The notes under the pieces were generated by a model. That model was not told the DNA's origin and made no database searches. It saw only the letters and a program-made list of their open reading frames with translations. A stretch of DNA of 64,000 nt, from positions 6,758,001-6,822,000 of the forward strand of contig NC_003284.9 in the NCBI RefSeq assembly GCF_000002985.6, in the 5' to 3' direction. This document shows, in pieces, positions 23,150 through 34,571 of this stretch. Both the position numbers and the translations under genes were made by a program. The stretch comes from Caenorhabditis elegans (Eukaryota > Nematoda > Chromadorea > Rhabditida > Rhabditidae). The stretch's first letter is position 1, and every line of letters starts with the position of its first letter.

Positions 23150-25257
23150 GTATTTACAACATTTGATGAAAATTTGGCAGAAAAGTATAAGAAATCTCAA
23201 AACTATGACATGTCATTATTTTATTCCAATTTTTAACTGATTTTGAGCTTGGAGCATCGTTGCAGGAAAAAAGTATTGTTCAGTATAATATAAAATCTTG
23301 AACATACTATATTCAGGATAAATTGCAGTGCCTGACTAGACTAGAACACAAACCCAAAGTTTATGATAATTGACGGCCATTCAAATTTTCCTAACAAATT
23401 TCAAATCATTCGCTATAATTATGAACCAAATTAAATATATTCCTATTTTATTCAAAAGGTTATACACATTTGTTTCAAAAACAAATCAAATTATAATTAC
23501 ACTTCCAAATTTAAAACACTTTCGGGGGGAAAATCTAAGTTTTCAAAAAAGAAAACCTCGGAAATTTTAAATGTAAACTGAAACATTCAGATGAACTTTT
23601 AAAGTCTCATTAAAAAGAAATAAGAAATGGAAAGCTTCATGGAGTTTTTTCATGACAAATATAATTTCAAATAGAAAATTTTGTTTGATATGATCCTAGG
23701 TGTTTTTTATGTTGACATTCATTTTATGGATTTAAAATGATTATTGTCCATTTTCACTTTTAATGATCATCAACTCCAAATGTTGTACACGGAACTATAA
23801 AAGACAAAACGGACTCCAAAAGATCTCCCTGAACAAAAATTTCATAAATAGGGATGTTTTATGGAGGCATTCAGAATAAAACATGTCGCAGTAGAGAATG
23901 TGCAAAACGCATTCGAAGTGAAAAGGGAAAAACATTTACGTTCAATTTGGACGAAAATTTCAGAGATGGAATAAAATTCATGAAAGGGTGCAATATTGAG
24001 TAATCAGGCGGAAACGTTAATCTTCTGTACTTCTAAGTTTAAAAGTTTGGTGCTGTAATTTTTTCGAAAAAAAAAACTTTGTTAATGAATGTTCGAATAT
24101 TTTTCGAAATATCATTCAAGCGTAACCATAAAAATGCCTTGGAGATGTGCAAAGGTTGCAAAAATAAGCACGAAGGTTCATCATCATTTTTCGATTTGGT
24201 CATCTACATTGCTCATCCAGCGAATGAGCTCGATTCAGGATTTCTTGGCATTCTTGTCGGAAAAGGAAAAAATGTGTAACGTTTCAAATAAATGTTCCGA
24301 ATTGGTGGAAATCAAAAAGTTTCAGCCATCTCTGATATTTTACAGATCGTCATGAAAATTCGGCAGTGGCATTTTTTAACTAATGTTTATTAATTTGATT
24401 ATTTCAATTATTCTCAAAAATTGAAAAACTTTATGCTAATGATTTTTTCAAACAAAAAAGTTCAATCTCGAAATGTCGCAAATCTGAACATACTTGAACA
24501 TGTTTGAAGTGAAAAATATTACGAACTTCACTTCAAAACACAGAAATCAACAGAAGGTGCGGTTTATTTTAATGAATACTGACGGAAAAAGCATTCGTAT
24601 TGCTCAGCGTTTGCTCGCAGATTTGCATACGTAATAAGGAAACGGCTACAAACCGCCTCAAGTGAAATCCTCGAGTATTTTTAGTTGCCGAATGTGACGG
24701 AGAAGTTGAAATGCTCAAAATGATTATCTCCTCTTTCTCGTACTTCTTTTTTCTTATGTCTCTGTTACATTCTATTTTATATTGTTGCGATTTTGTGAAA
24801 ACGAACTTGTTTTTTGTTTTCCGTGTGTACACTCATAAACTTTCTACTTTTCGAGGACATGTTGAATATTTTTTGGTGCATACTTGTTGTCAGCTAGACA
24901 AATATAGGTTATAAATATTCAATAATCATTATTTTGTTATGCGAATAAATGGCAATAAAAATAGATAGATAATTTACATACGGGCAAATATAGATGAAAA
25001 GTCAGAGAGCATCGATGATTCTGAGCAAAAGGAATGCATAGGAAACGGGTGGGGATGGAAAATAAAACAGAAAGAACCATTGCCATCTGGCTCAGGTTTT
25101 TTGAATTGCAAATTTGGGGAGAAATAGAATAAATAGGATAACAGTGGTGGAGATTTGACCAGTCGTTGATGCTTAACACTTTTTGAAAAGTATTGTTTTT
25201 TTTTATTTCTAAATTCCAATCATTTAAAAGTTTCAGAAACGCAAACATTTATTCAAA

Positions 25258-26197
25258 ATGAAATTCATGACACTTGGAACTCTATTCCTTCTGATTCAAT
25301 TTGTATATTCTGTGAGGCAAGAAGAGCCACCGAAAACACAAAAGAGCAGTGAAGCACAAAGTATGTATTTTCATAGAAATGTAAAAAATAACAAATAGCC
25401 AGAAACGCGAATGTTATGGTTTTAATGATTCTGTAAATCTCTGAAATTGCATTATTATAATATTTTATAATATTATTTTCACAGATTTTAAAGCTACACA
25501 TGATCGGCTGAAACGCCAAAATGGATATGGAATGTGGAATAATGGCGGTGAAGGAGGCGGAGCTGGAGAAGGAGGAAATTTCCCAATGGGCAATTGGAAT
25601 GGACCAAACTCCAATGGTAGGTACATAAAAATATAAAACTCAACTCAATTTGAAAAAAAAAACAAAAGACCTTTTTCAAGTTTCCGGTTTAGGCTACAGT
25701 GGTCCTCAGCAACCTCCTCCAGACAATAGTATCAAGGGAAGTGTGGGGAATAAAAATTCAAAGCCAGCAGAAGAGACTGAAAATCAGAATAAAGAAGATG
25801 GTCAGACCCCTTGGATGCCAAACGAAGGTTTTATGTCAACTTAACTTTTAATAGTAATTTTATATTTTTAGCCAATGGCCCAAGTGGATATAATAATGGT
25901 CCTCACCCAAATGGAAACTTTCCGAACTTGAATGGGTATAACAACGGTCCCAGTTCATTCAATGGTGGAAACACTAATGTAGATGACGGTATTAAAGGGA
26001 GTGTTGGAGCAGCAGTTGAGCCAACTAAGTCACCATACCCAAACAATGGGTATGGGTACGGAAACCGAAACGGTTATGGAAATAATTTTGGTTTCAATCG
26101 TATGGCCGGAGGTAATGGTTATGGAAATAGTTTTGGAAGACCCATTCTTCCGAGAGGAGAGAGATTTTTCCGTGGGAGACAAGCCTGGAGATATTAA
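25258..26197 (+). CDS. Secreted Gly/Asn-rich protein, function unknown
   Basis: Four exons (25258-25360, 25485-25616, 25693-25827, 25872-26197) join in phase to give 231 residues. Residues 1-19 form a signal peptide. A dibasic site follows (LKR/QNGYG, around residue 46), suggesting a cleaved proprotein. The mature part is low in complexity: Gly, Asn, Pro and Tyr with GYNNG, NGYG and GNSFG units. The motif IKGSVG occurs twice, in 'DNSIKGSVG' and 'DDGIKGSVG'. The C-terminus is Arg/Phe-rich and ends 'RQAWRY'. The TTTCAG at 25236, 22 nt before the ATG, is a likely trans-splice site; a poly(A) signal AATAAA lies at 26259. I do not recognise the family. Composition is reminiscent of cuticle, mucin-like or GYG-rich antimicrobial peptides, but this is only a resemblance. 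Confidence 0.85.
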
Positions 26198-26433
26198 TTT
26201 TGTTTTTATGCATAATGGTAAAATTGTCATGTGATATAATATTTCTGCAAATATAATGAATAAATATGTTTTCATTACCAGTACATGTATATTCATATCT
26301 AGCTTGATTTTTTGTTCTACATTGTTCTACATTTATGATGGCTGATAGAAGGTTGCCTGGTCATAAAGTTGATAAAAACTAAATGCGAAAAAGCTGATAG
26401 GCAAGTAATTTAATTCGAAATTCATCGGCAGTC

Positions 26434-29264
26434 ATGAGGCGAGAATTGGCTCTATTTCTTGTTTGTTCAGTATTTGCCACTGTTTTCGGGTATGATTTCG
26501 TTTTTTCATTGATTAGTTGAAATATTTATAGTTTAGAACAGATTCATCTCCATCATTCAAGATTGACACTGTGAATAGTCAATTTTTACTTGATGGAGAT
26601 CCTTTCACCTACATTGCTGGAGAAATACACTATTTCCGAATTCCGCATCAAAAATGGGATGACCGTCTGAAGCGAGTGCGAGCGTTAGGATTTAATGCAA
26701 TCACCGTACCAGTTCCTTGGAATCTTCATCAATTTTATCAAGATGAAACTCCTATCCTTTCTGGAAATTTGGATTTGGTCAAATTCATAAAAGCTGCTGA
26801 ATCAAATGGATTGTATACGATTCTCAGAATTGGTAATAGTAAAATATGTATTATGGGAGAAACGTTAAACATCACCGTTGGGTTTTATATTTTGATTATG
26901 CATGTTTTTTTACAAATATTTTAGGGCTTTGACCACGCGAGACAGCTAGAGTTCTTCAAAGTCTAATTTTTTACTAATTACTTTTTTTTTACTTTTACTT
27001 TTTTTACTAAAAAATTTACTAAATTTCAAAAGTTTCTTTGAACTGAGGGAATATTTTGAAGATTAAGGTTTAGCGGTTGAATATAATAAACTATAGGGCC
27101 GTACATTTCTGCTGAATGGGATAACGGCGGCCTTCCTTGGTGGCTCATCAGGAATACGAAAATTGGAAAGTACCGGAGCAGTGACCCATCGTAAGTTTTT
27201 CTCAGCATTTTTCCTTGCTTTTTACACAGTATACAACAAACAGATTTATGACGGAAGTAACTCAATGGTGGAAACATCTACTTCCAAAAATCTACCCGCT
27301 CATGAGAAAAAACGCCGGGCCCGTTCTCATGGTTCAAATTGAGCATTTTTACGGTGCGCTCGGCATTTGTGATCAGCAATATCTTCTACAGCTTGCAAAT
27401 ATGGCGAAGGAGAATTTAGGAAATGATGTTGTTCTTTTCACTGTCAATCCACCAGTTCTTCAATTTATGAGATGTGGAACACTTCCAAATATTCTACCAA
27501 CTATCGAAATTGTGCCAAATGCAAATGCCGGGGAAATTGAAAGTTGGTTCAGTATGCAAAAAGCATTCATGCAAGGTTTGTGAACAAATTTGTGAATAAT
27601 TGAAACAATAAATAGTTCAGGTGCGCCGGCAGTTGCTTCGCAGTTTCTTATCAATCCATTCAAACTATGGGGCAAAAATGTTTCTGATCCTTACCCAAAT
27701 AATCTTATTATTCAAACGGCAAAAAGTAAATTTGCAAATAACTTTAAAATTATAATTATTTTTCAGCCGCATTTGCATTGAATGCTAGTTTAAGCTTTCA
27801 TATGACTCACGGCGGCACAAATTTCGGATATTGGAACGGAGCCGTCGATCCTTACCCTGTCACCACGTCATATGACTCATTTGCTCCTATTTCTGAAGCT
27901 GGTGATGTTAATCCACTGTATATTTCCATTAGAAATTGGATCAGCAACATTCCTGGCTGGCAGAATCCGCCGACTCCAATTCCAGCTAACTTACCACGGA
28001 CTGCGTATCCTGACGTCCAACTCACAGTATTTGACACAATTTCTGGTTTCATAATTGGCGCAAATCCCGAATGCTGGAGCAGCCCAGAAACGCCTAGAAC
28101 GGCTGAATATATTCGTCAAGGATATGGATACATTTATTATAATACTGTTGGTTTTGAGATTTTTAAATTTCGTATAGTGTTGGTTTTTCCAGACCATTAT
28201 TGAGTGCGGATCCCTGTATATTCCAACTTTTGCTGACAATGCGTATATTTTCTTGAATCAAAACTTTGTGGTAAACTTTTATATTTGTATAGAATTTTTG
28301 AAAAGTGAAGAATTTAGAGCACAGTTGTAAATTTAAACCTGGCTTATTTGAATCTAAACATTTGAAGGTACTGAAAAAATTACCGTTATGGAAAAAGGTA
28401 TTTTGAAATTCCAAAATTAAAAACGTGCCAAACTTTTATAGCTAATTTTAGCATTGTAGAAGAAGTTCAGGAGAATTCATTGCTTGAATATTTATGTCAT
28501 GACTATCAAAATTGATAGCATAATTATTTTGTTCAGGGTGCCCTTTACAAACAATTTGGCTCAATTCACAATAACACCATAGATGTTCAAGGATGTTTGG
28601 ACCAGTTCAACTCATTGGAAATCATAATTGAAATAACTGGTAGAGACCATAACAACTACCCTGTTATGTCAAGAGTAAGGCCCCAACGTGTACGTTTTCA
28701 ATTGAGAAGTTTCTTCCAGGGAATTCAAGGAAATGTCTACATGCGTAACATAACTCTCGAGAATTGGGAGAGCTGTGAAGTTCCAATTGAAACATACGAA
28801 ATTAGTTTGGTGAAAAATTACGAGAGTCTGAAGCAACATGTTTTCGAAACAATTGACTTTGAAGTATCAGCTACTTCAAAAACGTGCGTCATATATTATT
28901 TTATTTACAGAAATCTCAATCGGCAGCAATAGAGCAACCGTCGGTGTTCATTGGAAATTTAATAATCAAAACAGCTCCAGCTGACACTTTTCTAGACACA
29001 AGAGGTTGGGGAAAAGGCGTTGTGACTATCAATCAGTACAACATTGGACGATATTGGGCTTCTATTGGACCACAGGTGCCCAATTTACTGTTTTTAATAT
29101 ATTTTTCAAAAGTTAATTTTCAGCAAACTCTTTATATTCCATCGGAATTCCTTCACAAAGGGGAAAATCTCATCATGTTTTACGAATTTGAAGGCGCCAC
29201 AACAGCCTGTACAGCAACTGCTTGTACAGCAAAATTCACAAATATCCCGGTGTTTGATTATTGA
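26434..29264 (+). CDS. bgal-2: GH35 beta-galactosidase-like protein, probable pseudoenzyme
   Basis: Ten exons (26434-26489, 26537-26832, 27097-27190, 27244-27575, 27621-27725, 27767-28146, 28193-28270, 28537-28863, 28911-29075, 29124-29264) join in phase to 657 residues, the usual length for lysosomal beta-galactosidases. A signal peptide (1-19) leads into the GH35 TIM barrel: 'GEIHYFRIP', '[15 protein letters not shown]', 'GPVLMVQIE', '[11 protein letters not shown]', then the C-terminal beta domains with 'GWGKGVV.IN..N.GRYW'. Family members carry the acid/base Glu in Q-x-E-N-E-Y; here the sequence is QIEHFY, with Phe184 at that site. The nucleophile motif S-E-F-Y-T-G-W is SQFLINP, with Gln267. 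Both catalytic residues are therefore replaced, so hydrolysis is not expected; a binding role is possible. The start lies 237 bp after the upstream gene's stop. The name (H22K11.2) is from memory. Confidence 0.9.
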
Positions 29265-29269
29265 GATCG

Positions 29270-29275
29270 TTTATT
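29270..29275 (-). terminator. Poly(A) signal of the sarcoglycan gene
   Basis: TTTATT on the plus strand reads AATAAA on the minus strand, 27 bases past the sarcoglycan stop codon and 5 bases after the GH35 stop on the other strand. Cleavage 10-20 bases further on would fall inside the last GH35 exon. Confidence 0.6.
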
Positions 29276-29302
29276 GAATACTTATAAATGTAATTTAATA
29301 GT

Positions 29303-31527
29303 CTAGTTGTCTTCATCAGAACTCTCCGTATCCTGTTCATCACTTTCATTACTCAGAGGGTTTCTGTACAAATGCAAAGAACTTCCACACTGTTTTGCCG
29401 CTTCTGCAACAGTTTGTTTTCCAACCGGGACATGATCAACTGAAGGGAGAAGCTCAATTGTATCCTCTGAACAAACATAATTAATCAAAGATAATATTAA
29501 AAACCAAAGTACCTTTATCATTAAGTCTACTCGCACTTTTGCTAAATCTCGCAATACTAGTGCTTGGAGCTCTACTTCTTGATTGTAAATAAGAATGAAT
29601 TCCAGAAGGCGCAGTGGAGTTCGTGTCTGGTCCCATGCTCAGAAGTTGCCTTTGAAGTGATAGTTCGCGGAGCTTCTTCTGATTGTCACGAATGCTAATG
29701 AATTCGCCCAATGTTTCACTGTAAATTAGCTATGTACAAACATGTACAATAACTGAAGTTAAAATGTAAAATATACCCAGACGTTTTGTCGTCTCTCCAT
29801 TTCTGCCCTTCTCTTGACCCAAAAAAAATGAGCACGAGTGCAAAAACAAAAAGAATTGAAACACCAAGAATTATGGCAAATAAGACGATGCTAAAACCAT
29901 GTTCTGAGTATCCATATAGTTCACGTGGGGGTTGTTCAGGTTTTTCGTTCAAATTCTGAAATGTAAAGACATTTTTTCTGAAATTTTTTTTTGAAAATTT
30001 CTGAAATTAAATTCTAAAATTTGAAGAAAACATTAATCACATGCCCGGTCCGCTTCTTTCAGGTTATGGTTACTTGCCGCAATACTTTCGTTTGCTATTT
30101 GCCAGCTCACCCCGATAACCGCACGCGATTATTGTGGCTATGTAAAATTTCAAGGCCAAATGCATATTTTATGCTTAACTGTCAAACTTTGCTAATCCGT
30201 CCATTTCCATCTCGCTACTACTTTATTCGAGCCGTTCAATTGGTTTGTTAAGCTATTCTTCAGTGTAAAATGTTGAATAAACTAATAATCAAATGAAAAC
30301 TAAGTTACGGTCGCTTCAAAGCTGTGCATTTCTCAAAACATGTAGAGTTTTGTTTAAAAGTTACCTGATCTGGATTCGCTTTTGTCAGTTTCTCTTCTTG
30401 TTCATCCTTTATCAATTCATCAATACCTTCTCCTTCAAGAGATGAAATATTTCTCTGAATTAATATTTAAACATTTTAGAATGTTGACAAATTTAATTAT
30501 TTTGTTCTTACTACCGCAACATTACACCAGTCCACCGGAAATGTTGGTGCAAAATACTTATTCATCACGACAGATGAGGGATTTGAACAAAACTCGGGCA
30601 TAGTTTGTAAATTGTGTACAATTGACATGGTTCCGGGATAGAACTTTTGCTGTGTACCAACATACACCATTGTTCTGAATTTTTCAAAAACTGAATTGAA
30701 TTAAAACATTTTTTTACCCGAAACTATTTTTGAAAATGTGCTCCTTGCCACGTGGAATAATGTATCTGGAGCGAACACCTGCAATATATGGGTTTACATT
30801 TCTTCCCCGGAATGTGTTTCGCAATGAGTTTTCTAGTTGACCTGAACAATATTATGATGATGATGACAAAAGTGTGTTTTTTATTACTCACTTATTTTTC
30901 TGTCTCGATTTGAAACTAAATCCTCTACATCTAGTCCATTTATTGGCAGTTCAAAAACTTGTTGCGTATTTCCTTGATACAATGCTGCAAAATTACAGTT
31001 TACTGTTTCTTTTTTTTAATGTTCTAAACTATAAACTAACAGTCTTCCACCAAATTAATCACCACCATTCTTTGCTGTATATCAAAATTATCCAGTCGTT
31101 TCGCAATCACGTGTAGTGTAACATGCTGCACATTTGTGACCGGTGTGCCTGAAACATACATAACTACGATAAAAATCATAAGATGATTTTATTTTTATGA
31201 ATGTACTGGTGTGTTAATAACTAATCGATCACCTATTAGATAAGCGATTTCCGGGTGTCGCGACGGTAAGAGACGTAACCAGTTTGGAAGAGCCGGCTTT
31301 TTGTTTAGCGTAGCTTCCCATTTCACTTTAACTGAAAATAAAAGAGCAATTGATAAAAACGATCAATAGTTTGCACCTGTGCTCGGGAAAAAGTGTGCAG
31401 AATGGAGAGTGTGGACAAAAAACTTTCCCTTGGTTGCAGTCACGTGAGTAGGAGCTTTGAATGATTTCGACGTTCGAAATAGCAACAAAATGGAGAATAT
31501 CGAAAAATCGAGTAAACGAATTTTCAT
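29303..31527 (-). CDS. sgca-1: Alpha/epsilon-sarcoglycan
   Basis: Ten exons (31527-31377, 31331-31233, 31148-31041, 30984-30892, 30841-30718, 30674-30512, 30454-30365, 29955-29777, 29718-29513, 29466-29303) join in phase to 458 residues. It is a single-pass type I membrane protein of the dystrophin-associated sarcoglycan complex: signal peptide (about 1-22); extracellular region with the cadherin-like fold of this family, seen in 'NWLRLLPSRHPEIAYLIGTP' and 'VTLHVIAKR'; paired cysteines before the membrane ('EFCSNP', 'DWCNVA'); membrane helix at about 297-322; and a cytoplasmic tail ending in an acidic Ser/Glu/Asp run. It meets the GH35 gene tail to tail. Introns are about 45-60 nt except the one before the membrane exon (409 nt). 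The name (H22K11.4) is from memory; the family is well supported. Confidence 0.87.
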
Positions 31528-33190
31528 TTTAAGTGAAGATTTTGTGTGAAAGAGATGTGTGGAACGAGATCCTTTACAACGGCTGCTCGCTGAGCCGTCC
31601 GCACAAACTTTTGCTTTTTACACAGCTCAACTGGGTTGGCGGTTTGAGGGAAGCTGCCAACAAGACCCGCCGGGGAAATCATTGTTGACGATATTTTAGA
31701 GCATGATGAACTTGATGAGATAAACTGATGTGGTGGGGTTGATTGATGTCGTCTCAATAATGTTTTTAAGATAAAAATAATGAATATATACATTAAAAAC
31801 GATACTTGAAAGAAAACGTGATATGAATGTCTTTATTTGGAATTTTGGTTTCAGGAGAGTCTCTCTTTCAGAAATTCAGAAAAGGGGTGAACAATTTTTA
31901 ATCTAAAAGGTAAAAAGTTGTTAAAGAAAGAGTAAATATTAAGAAAATTGTAAATTTTTCAAAGTTAGACTTTTTAAAATCATTAAAAAAAACTAGAGCT
32001 AGGTAAAACTTCAATTTTGTTTAATTAGCCTTGACACAGCGGCTGGGAAATAATTTATCATTCTACAAAAAGTTTTTTCATTTTCGTCATTTATACACTT
32101 TTTTTTGTTGAAAAAACTAGAATTCAGAGTTTGTCAAAGGTTGGGTATTGGCCGTTGTGAAAATGAAATTTAAATTGTGGTTTAAAGGTTTAAGACTATA
32201 GTGAAACTTTTCAAACGACTTTTTAAATTTTTTGTGCAGTCGAAAATTCAAGAAAACTTAGTTTTCACCTATCATAATTCTGGAAGTGGCTGGAAAACAA
32301 TATAATTTCCAAAATTTCAACTTAAAAGTATATATATCTAAAAGTTTTTGAAGTATGTATATTTATATTATGATTATTGGTCATGCACGACTAATATAAG
32401 TGTTTTTAAGCCAACAAAAAATATTGTTAAAAAACTTTCGGCCAATTTATAGTAACACATGTTTTACTACTTAAAACTTCAATACTTGGTTCAATGAAAC
32501 AAATTTATAAAAATTACTTCAGGTTCTAAAATTATTAGTAATTGTATACACACCTGCTCCACCACTGCAACAGTTCTCAATTTATTTCATCTAGTCCAAT
32601 GTCCAAATTCTGATTTCGTATTCCCTATCTACTTCGTAACGAAAATTGTGAGACAATTTGACGATAATGATAATGATTTCATATTTTGTGAAAATAAGCC
32701 GATTAAATTTTTAACGTGTGGAACTTTCTAGAACTAATTTTAAAGTGTAGTCATATTTTAATAGGGGAGAACAAATCTGAATTGTAGGCCATTGAAATTG
32801 TTATTTTGATCAGAATGACGATGAGGGTGTGACGACGACAAAGCAGTGTTGACTTGTTGCTGAAAGTACATATGATTTTGCTGGAAAAAGTTTAATGTGT
32901 TCTTTTGGCAAACAGAACGCTATAAAATCCGGATCCTTGTCAGCAAGTCATTTTGTCAACCCGGACACTTTTTAATGGTTTTCCCTCATTTTACACACAA
33001 AGTACACTACTTTAATAGCCGATCTAAACTTTTGACTCGGTGAGAGGAAATAATTCCGTTTTCAGCCAGCCAACCTCCTCTACTAATTATCACTAAAATC
33101 GGTTGTGACGTTTACAATTATATCATCAAGAGTTTGTGTCGCATATAAAAGAAACCCGGAGCGCTGCTTCTCAATTAGTGATAACGCACC
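31528..33190. other. Divergent promoter region between sarcoglycan and protease genes
   Basis: 1.66 kb with no coding exon recognised. The left part should hold the minus-strand sarcoglycan promoter and the right part the protease promoter. It is mostly AT-rich. A TATA-like TATAAAAT lies at 32931, and GATA-type TTATCA sites occur in the last 150 bp. Confidence 0.6.
33144..33184 (+). promoter_or_regulatory. TATA box and GATA site of the protease gene
   Basis: TATAAAAG at 33144-33151 stands 40 bases before the ATG. TGATAA at 33179-33184 lies just upstream of the ATG, and TTATCA (the same motif reversed) at 33087-33092. TGATAA is the binding motif of intestinal GATA factors such as ELT-2, which fits an intestinal protease; that link is inference. 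Confidence 0.55.
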
Positions 33191-34571
33191 ATGTCGGGCC
33201 GCGTTTTCCTTCTTCTGGCTCTTGTCGCCTTGGCTTCTGCCATCCAGAGGTTAGTTACATTTTTAATATACCATTCATATATTTAAATTATTTTATTTTA
33301 TTTATTTATCATGTTTCTTCTTTTTTTAGAATCAAGCTCGAGAAGCGCACTTACACTCGTGAACAATACAAGTTCGGATCAATCCAAGAGCATCTTAAGG
33401 CCAAGTACGTCCCAGGATACATTCCAAACAAGGATGCATTCAACGAGGGTCTTTCTGATTACTCCAATGCTCAATACTATGGACCAGTGACCATTGGAAC
33501 TCCACCACAAAACTTCCAAGTTTTGTTCGATACTGGATCCTCCAACTTGTGGGTGCCATGCGCCAACTGCCCATTCGGAGATATTGCCTGCAGAATGCAC
33601 AACAGAGTTAGTTTTGAAGTATTCAAATCAACTTTTTTTCAATAAAATAATTTTCAGTTTGATTGCAAGAAGTCTTCTTCCTGCACTGCTACTGGAGCCT
33701 CTTTCGAGATCCAATACGGAACTGGATCCATGAAGGGAACCGTTGACAACGATGTTGTCTGCGTAAGTCAATCTTATGATGTTATTTACAATATAGCTGA
33801 AAAATATATTTATAGTTCGGACATGATACCACCTACTGTACTGATAAGAACCAAGGATTGGCCTGTGCTACTTCTGAGCCAGGAATCACCTTCGTCGCTG
33901 CCAAGTTTGACGGTATCTTCGGAATGGGATGGGACACTATCTCTGTTAACAAGATCTCTCAGCCAATGGACCAAATCTTCGCCAACTCCGCCATCTGCAA
34001 GAATCAACTATTCGCTTTCTGGCTTAGCCGTGACGCCAACGACATCACCAACGGAGGAGAAATTACCCTTTGCGACACCGATCCGAACCACTACGTCGGA
34101 AACATCGCTTGGGAGCCACTCGTCTCTGAGGACTACTGGAGAATCAAGCTCGCTTCGGTTGTCATCGATGGAACCACCTACACCAGCGGACCAATCGACT
34201 CGATTGTTGACACTGGAACTTCCCTTCTCACTGGACCAACTGATGTCATCAAGAAGATCCAACACAAGATCGGAGGAATCCCACTCTTCAATGGAGAGTA
34301 CGAAGTTGAGTGCAGCAAGATTCCATCTCTTCCAAACATCACCTTCAACCTCGGAGGACAAAACTTCGATCTTCAAGGAAAGGACTACATCCTTCAAATG
34401 TCCAACGGAAACGGAGGATCCACCTGCCTCTCTGGATTCATGGGAATGGATATTCCAGCCCCAGCCGGACCACTCTGGATTCTCGGAGACGTCTTCATCG
34501 GACGCTTCTACTCGGTCTTCGATCATGGAAACAAGAGAGTTGGATTTGCCACCTCTAGAACCGGAAAATAA
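33191..34571 (+). CDS. asp-3: Cathepsin D/pepsin-like aspartic protease
   Basis: Four exons (33191-33249, 33330-33606, 33658-33762, 33816-34571) join in phase to 398 residues, the expected size for a family A1 preproprotease. A signal peptide (1-17) is followed by a propeptide, then the bilobed enzyme. Active-site aspartates are D87 in FDTGSSNLW and D279 in VDTGTS; the flap Tyr lies in '[10 protein letters not shown]'. Cysteine pairs are placed as in cathepsin D. The C-terminus runs '[14 protein letters not shown]'. A lysosomal or gut-lumen protease is expected; in C. elegans ASP-3 has been linked to necrotic neuron death. Codon use is strongly optimised (GGA, CCA, TCC/CTC), implying high expression, unlike the neighbours. 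A poly(A) signal AATAAA lies at 34624. I recognise this as asp-3 (H22K11.1). Confidence 0.95.

Larger units (their letters stand above)
14941..25257. other. Long non-coding interval upstream of the Kir gene
   Basis: About 10.3 kb without a recognised protein gene, lying 5' of the minus-strand channel gene and 5' of the plus-strand gene at 25.26 kb. It contains inverted-repeat elements (listed separately), a probable leader exon near 19938-20190, a less AT-rich stretch at 16740-17080 and a C/T-rich tract when 21420-21900 is read on the minus strand. A neuron- or muscle-expressed channel gene with large upstream regulatory DNA would fit. ORFs here have low-complexity translations and no splice partners. 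Confidence 0.6.

Noticed and set aside
34008..34526. 172-residue minus-strand frame opposite the protease
   Set aside because: Antisense shadow produced by the biased codon use of the protease exon.
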